A stretch of 64,000 nt of DNA from Bradysia coprophila (Eukaryota; Arthropoda; Insecta; Diptera; Sciaridae), in the NCBI RefSeq assembly GCF_014529535.1, contig NC_050738.1, forward strand, positions 2,418,001 through 2,482,000. Reading direction: 5' to 3'. Every line of letters starts with the position of its first letter. The stretch's first letter is position 1. The notes beneath the pieces are model-generated. The model did not search any database. It was not told where the DNA came from and worked only from the letters and a program-made list of their open reading frames with translations. A program made the translations under genes and the position numbers. Of this stretch, positions 57,691 to 64,000 are shown piece by piece.

Positions 57691-58530
57691 ACTGACATGA
57701 ATTATTCCCGTCTCTGTTCTCACACAATTTTATTGCTGATTGTACCAATCAGAAATTGTCAAGTTCATTTTCCTCATTATTTCATAAAATTCTAATTTTT
57801 CTGAATTTTATTCAATATTAAAGGAGAAATAACAAGATCTGACATCATCGTTTATAATCGGTGACCATCTCATCGTATTGAATACAATTTTAATGCTAAT
57901 GACGATGCATCACTGATCATGATCATGATGTACAAGAATATTTTCTCTTGGTGTTGTTGTTGTTGTCGTCTTTTTTTCGTTGTTTGCTAAAAACAAAATA
58001 CTTGTTTATCATTACAAACCATAAAAAAGTGTCATGGATGCTGTATGTGCGGCGATTTAAATAGCGAAAATAGTCAATGCAACTCGAAACGACCTTGGGT
58101 AATATTATCTTCTTGTCATTTTGCTATTTGTTCAATTAATTCGAAAAACAAATAGTAATTTGAAGAGTACGAAGAAGAAAAAACGATTTTTTTTCGATAG
58201 AAAAATGTAATTTATGGAAAATTATTCCTTGATGCGAAAAAACAAAACTTTTTATCCACATTCATCGAATTGTGAAATTCTCATTCAACACGTCATTTTC
58301 ATGATTTACTAGCTACCTCGTATGGAAATCCAAAGAATGTTTAAATAATTAAAAATGTCAAATTAATTAGCTACTGATGTTACCTCCTGTCCTGCTGTTT
58401 TCAATTAAAAATTACAATTGATTTTACATCTTTTGTGACTTCGTTTAGCTTTTAAAGCCTTTTATTAGTTATTACGGACTCCACCACCATCCGACCTTTT
58501 CAAACGGTAAGCATATCACGAATATGATTA

Positions 58531-58676
58531 TCGAATCTATTACTTCATTTGAGCTAAGTATTTTCAAACGACTTGGGTAAAATCTTCTACTTCACTACGT
58601 TGAACATTCATTTAGCTATATATAAGACAGCATCAGATTTCATCGCTTGTTTCAGTGGTATCGTTAACAGATGGAA
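58531..58676 (+). repeat. Dispersed TACTTCATT module, copy
   Basis: TCGAATCTATTACTTCATTT, AAATCTTCTACTTCACTACG, TTGAACATTCATTTAGCTAT, TCAGATTTCATCGCTTGTTT and GGTATCGTTAACAGATGG match copy 1 in order and spacing. Confidence 0.65.
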
Positions 58677-61600
58677 TAGCCACTACATTGGTTTTATTTG
58701 CTGCATTCCTTTGTAGGCGTTTACAAGAAACTGTTGACTGTAAAATCAATATCCTCACACCTCAGGGTCGCTAACAAAATGTAGAGGTGAAATCGAGGGT
58801 AAATGATGTAAAGAAAGCGCAATGAAGTCATCGTCTAGAAAGTTGAAGCATTCGTTCTACGATGACTTTATTACGCTGAAAGCTGAACGTTATGGCATTA
58901 TTACAATTAAGACAAAAAAAAACGAAGAGCATAACACCTCCAACACACACCAAATTACCATGTTTTGATCATCTTCATCATCAAAAAAATCTTCACTGCT
59001 CTCATCATTTCAAATTTAATATTTTTTTAACTCACTTTACGTTAGGCCGATCCGTTTCGTAATTATATAGAAGAGTGGTGTACGTTTTGGGTAATTAACG
59101 CGAAAAAATGTCTGAAAACCTTTTATACGGTTTTGTTCGTCTGGGTAGAAGTTTATTACCGGGATTCTTATGAATTATTCATTATTTTTTTTCTTGTTCA
59201 TATGATGCACCGGTTATGCAATGCCTTTGCGCTCACTTCGTGTAATGATCGAAAAAGAAATTTTTTAATTGAGTTATTAAAGTGGATCAGGGTGATGTTA
59301 ATCACTATTTATGGGATGTTTTGATTGATTAAGTATGATTTCGGTTATCTGTCTTCCAGGGGAATTCATTTATTTTTCGCTGCTTGTTAATTGCTGGAAA
59401 TTTGAATTTTTAATCCAATTAAATTACTTCCTTGAGTAACGCCTTAGCTGTTAAATTGGATTTTTTTTGCTTCACTTTTCAACAATATTTCAACGCCAGA
59501 TTTAAAGTTTGAATCACATTGCTCATGGCTGCGTTTTAACCGAAATACGAATTTGGAATTTGTTCAAGGAAAATCCGCCTACAGTTTTGGTATTTAAAAT
59601 AATAATTTTTCCAATATTTCGAATGGTATGCGGTATTTTATGGAGAGAAGTTGCACAAAATTTTTGTTAATTTATTATGCAAATTCTAAATTTTGACTTG
59701 GAATGATCGGCCATTAGAATGAATCATTAATGGTGTAAAACATTTAACCAGCAAAATTAATAAATTCATTTTTAAAGTGATGTCAAACAACGATTTCATA
59801 ACTTTTTCTCATTAAAATGTTTTTTTTTCTTATCCAAACAAAATGTGACCTACTACCAACTCATGCATCATCCGTATTCCTAATTAGACAAATACGATCG
59901 TTTTTTTTTGTTATATACTGTGAAAAAACGTCGATGTTTTCGTGTTTGTATCTTTGTATCATGTGTCACACAGAAATGTAAAACAATTTTCTTCTAACAA
60001 TTTTTCCAAAGGTAAAACTGGAGTGGAGCCACACATTGTTGTATAATGTCTCTTATTCACAGAGAGAAAATATGTCAATCGAACTAAATTCGTTTTATAT
60101 ACATAAGACGTATTTGATCAGGTGATCAACAGAATAAAGTCGGAATAAAATTATTGAACTGGAAGGAATCTAGTACAATTTTGCGGGAAATTGAACGAAA
60201 AAATGTCACTTCGATTATAAAGCGATTTTCAGTTGATGCTATAAATAAACACCAAGAAGAAGGAAATGCCAATAGATAGATGTGAAACCATCTGTGTGGA
60301 ATTCACACTTGTGCAGCTTGTGTTTTCGGTATTTAATTCAGTTTTCATTTAGAAACGAAAAAAATATTGAACGATAATATCGATCGATTAATTAGCGACA
60401 TATTCTAAGAACAGAGCAGACTTCTGGAATTCAAATAGAAAAATATTTTCCACTTCGTTTGTGTAGGTATAGGTATATACTCAGTCGATAGATTCATTTT
60501 TTTTATTAAACTGTAAGTAAGTGACTCACTTCAATTAAATATTGATCATGAGGTCATTTAACTCGACAGAAAAAAATTTGAAGAAAAATTATTTAATAGA
60601 AAAATGCAAAATTAGTTTTTTGTTGTTGTGTGGCTTTGCACAACAAGAATTAGCAATGAATTGTTTGGTACATATGAGCTGTGCCCCCAAAAATCCGGCA
60701 AATACACGAAACATTCTAAAACTTTCGATGTTCATATGTGGTGGCTCTTTCATACATCGACTTATTGTGTCTTTTAAAATTTTTACCTTGAAACATTTTT
60801 CTTGTGGGAGATGAATTGGTTATTCGAATGACTCTACATTCAGTGTTATTATTAGCGTCTGAATAATAATAAATTTCTGACATAAAAAGTTTACGTAACA
60901 AACTATCGACGTTACATTTATCGAACGTTCGAAAAAATATTTTAATTTAGAAAATTAAATCGGAATTTTTTTTCTCCATCTCTTATTTGATGAACGATCT
61001 GTGCAAATATACTCGGTACCACAATCCGTTCCATAGCTCTCTATCATTTGTCTCAAAGCTTTTTATGTAATTAATTTTAATGATTTTTAATTTTTCTTTC
61101 ATAATGCAAATCATACAGTCAATTGAATTGTGCTGAGCTCGAACAACACAAATTGTGTGTGTGTGTTTTATTAACGAGTTAAGCATAGATCGTTAAGCGT
61201 TTCGACATCTATTTGCCGATGATATTAACATGAGAATCCATTCCAAAATTAAAGAGAAAAAAATGTTTTGATTCAACCGAGAATTTGATTCAATTTTTAT
61301 TTGTTTTTTGATGAATCAAATCAATATTTTCGTTCCGACTTTCAACTAGAATATTCTATCCATTCCAGCCAAACATGACACGGACCTCTAACAAATGGTT
61401 ATTCTTCTTCCTTTTGTCTGACCTGATCCACTACACAATGTGGGCGACCGTTCATCCTTTCCACTCCGAACACTACATTGTCATTTAAAAAGTTGATGTT
61501 TCGATTGCAGCTTGCCGATATTTTGTCTCTGCTGTTCTCTTGATTCCATTTGACCATTTGCTCTGGTGGTCGGTTCATAGGTCATGTCGTGGTATCCAAA

Positions 61601-61812
61601 CTCATGACGACTTGGATCCCTCTCTCAATTCTACTTTAGAAATGCGCTTCGTTCCATGATATCAACGACTTTGATTGACTGTCGAATCCATTTTTCATTT
61701 TGTCTCTGAACGCAATTGTAATCATATTCCGTTCAATTGCTCTTTGTGCATCAATTAATCTTTTGAATGTGTTACCTCGAAACGTGTCAAGGAGCGAGCA
61801 CAGATTTTTGTA

Positions 61813-61913
61813 TCATCTGTTATCGAGACCGACGACAAAAAAAAAACGATGAGCTCTGTCTATTAAGGTTTTATATAGCAAAACATGTGTTAAAACAATG
61901 AAGTAAAAGATTT
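61813..61913 (-). repeat. Dispersed TACTTCATT module, reverse copy
   Basis: Read on the minus strand: AAAATCTTTTACTTCATTG, TTTTAACACATGTTTTGCTA, TATAAAACC, and after a spacer GTCGTCGGTCTCGATAACAG followed by ATGAT. It confirms that the module is mobile or duplicated in both orientations. Confidence 0.6.
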
Positions 61914-64000
61914 TGTATCAATCTGTCTCAAAAAATTTCAAATAGAAGTAAAAAAAATCGATAATAATGTTGATGTGCTTGTCGTCTCTGTGAGAGGTCA
62001 ATGTAATTAGTAAACCAACAGTGAATCTGCATTCATCGAATCTTAACTTTCAACGTGTAAACAGACGCGAATATTCAATAACGGCGACCTTCTACAAATA
62101 TTTTTTGTTTGTTCATTCGACACTTTACAAGAAAAGTGTGGTCCATGTCTCATTTGGGTGTTGCACTTATAAGATCTCTCTCTTATTCAATTAAACATCA
62201 CCAACAATTATTTATCTAAAATTAATTAGTTTCAAGACCGACAATTTGTATAAATTACGTAATTATCGGTTGATTTGAATATTATTTTGACAATATTAAA
62301 GCCCATGGCATCATTTAACATCAATCATGCATCAATGCATTTTTTTGATCGTTCGTCAAATAAAATAATTTATCGAGAAAACATTTTGTCGAATTAATTC
62401 AATGAAGAGATTTTTGTTGAATGTTTAATTGATTGTTTGTTTGGGGCGTTTTTTTCGGCTTTAACCTATGGCTTCATTAAACTCTGATGTCTGTCGTTTA
62501 ACTCTTATGTTAAGATTTTTTGTAATTGAAAAAAAAAAGCGGAGATTCAATTTTTTGCTGACAGAAAAATTTGATTCTCATGCGAACAAATTTATTTCTA
62601 GTACTTCTTTTGATCGAACTAGGGCTTCCAGCAATGAACTAGAGAGAATTCATTTTCGGATGAATTTTTGTATGACCAGCAGAAAATGTACTAGATTTCT
62701 GACAGTTCATTGCTATTTTCTACAGATCCAAACAAAATCTTGGACTTCATTTGTTTGAATACTCAATTTGCTATATATCAAACCCCTTACCTATAGGAAA
62801 CCGACTACTCTTGTCGTCGCTGTAGTTAACAGATGACTTGATTGAAATCTCAATTCTAAACGGAATGAACTTCGTTTGTTCAATAACTTCATCCATGATC
62901 TGCACAAACAACAAAATATTCAAATCATAAGCATTAATCATTGTTATATCCCACACGTAACTGGTTATGTCGACCGAGATTCGCGAACATTATGTTAAAA
63001 TGCATATGGTCGCTTGTCCGGCTCTATCTACAGCATAATGCATAAATTTTTGACCTTTGTCGAGTACAATGCGTTTACAAAAACGCAATTGCTCCGATGA
63101 CTCAAATTTTGAAGGCTTTAATCGGTCAAGAACTTGAAAATTTGATCTCCATTTACATTCGGTTGTCTGATTGTTTTCCAGAACTTATGTTGCTTTGAAA
63201 CAGCAAAAATTACAAGAAATTAAGAACTTTTAATTAAATAAAAACGGAACATCGCCTTGAAATTGTGGAAACATGAAAAAATAAAAAATAAAACCAGTAA
63301 CATTTGAAGGAGGCGTTTCTATGCATAGCATACATTATATGCATCGTATGTATACGATTTGCATAATTTAACATGACGTCATGTTCGAACAACAAGAGCA
63401 CCGAGGTGTTATTACATAAAAATATGCAATTTTGCGGTAACATTTCTCAATTCAACCATTCAAAGTCGATGACATATTCAATGAATTTTTGTATTTATAT
63501 CTGAATGAATGGACTGGTAAATTAATTGATTTATTCATTTATTGAAATTTTTTGTGAATTTTTTTGAATGAAAACATCGACGTATTGCCTATGTTTGGTC
63601 GTGCAATTTGTTTTCATTTCTCGGTCGGTTTTTCCTTCTTCCAATAATTTAGAATTTGAATACAATGAATTTGGATTTATAGAAAAAAGAATTCTCGTAG
63701 CTGTAGCAATGCCAGATCGATTAAAATAATTACGTTGGAATTAATCTTGACTAGACGTAGAACCTTAGGATGGATTTGAACAAATTGCAAGAGGAAGCTG
63801 ATGCGCATAATAATTTATATGTCAAGGTCTCAACAAAATAGAAAACTGAAATCTTAAAATATACGAAAAAAAAAATCCGTAAATAGAATGGACAAACAAA
63901 AGAGTTAGATGACGAACCTCTTCGGTTCACACATCCATATAAACCTCAAACGCATTTATTGAACATTTTTTAATTTTAATGTGGACAAAAAAAAACCTCT

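Larger units (their letters stand above)
55381..64000. other. No gene seen; possible large first intron
   Basis: In the last 8.6 kb I find no recognisable exon, RNA gene or transposase. Copies of the dispersed module are at 57534-57690, 58531-58676 and 61813-61913 (reverse), with a partial one near 62790-62836. The rest is AT-rich with homopolymer runs. The many open frames of 60-100 codons have the composition of random AT-rich DNA. Confidence 0.45.

Overview
The window looks like nuclear DNA from a nematoceran-type fly; a fungus gnat (Sciaridae) is plausible but not proven. It is AT-rich. The genes have small GT-AG introns, mostly 60-80 nt, and are interspersed with many short inverted-repeat elements. 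I recognise eight protein-coding loci. Splice structures were worked out by hand from conserved reading frames and GT/AG boundaries. No viral, plasmid or bacterial operon structure is visible.

Layout: 1-1160 is repeat debris. 1305-1837 is a complete Tctex-type dynein light chain gene. 2300-7530 is dense in foldback and short-repeat elements, including a 1.8-kb inverted-repeat element at 5125-6935. 7753-8253 is a small polyQ/RG protein gene. 8219-11578 is a frame-broken copy of the C-terminal half of a giant DUF3638/DUF3645 protein. 11640-15240 holds a TE with a 145-bp tandem array, a nested palindrome and a 31-bp minisatellite. 17688-19115 is an F-box/LRR gene with one in-frame TGA. 19743-26320 holds an SDR gene between three elements with 8-bp target duplications (hAT type), one keeping a transposase fragment.

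27454-37031 is the gene-rich core. It contains the DNA replication gene Psf2 (GINS2), divergently paired with an RWDD4-like gene across 224 bp, then a RUSF1/DUF647 membrane protein gene and a divergent histone H2A with a long SQ-containing tail. From 37 kb to the end I find no convincing protein gene, apart from a possible first coding exon near 55.36 kb. This part holds several palindromic elements and a dispersed module of about 100-155 bp (TACTTCATT ... AACAGATGA) recurring from 44.7 to 62.8 kb. If the 55.36-kb exon is real, the last 8.6 kb would be its first intron.

The functional links are general ones: Psf2 in replication forks, the H2A variant in chromatin, the dynein light chain in transport. 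Nothing suggests that the genes form a single pathway. The best candidates for new biology are the H2A variant, the TGA-interrupted F-box gene, the DUF3638 fragment with helicase-like motifs, and the dispersed module of the gene desert.
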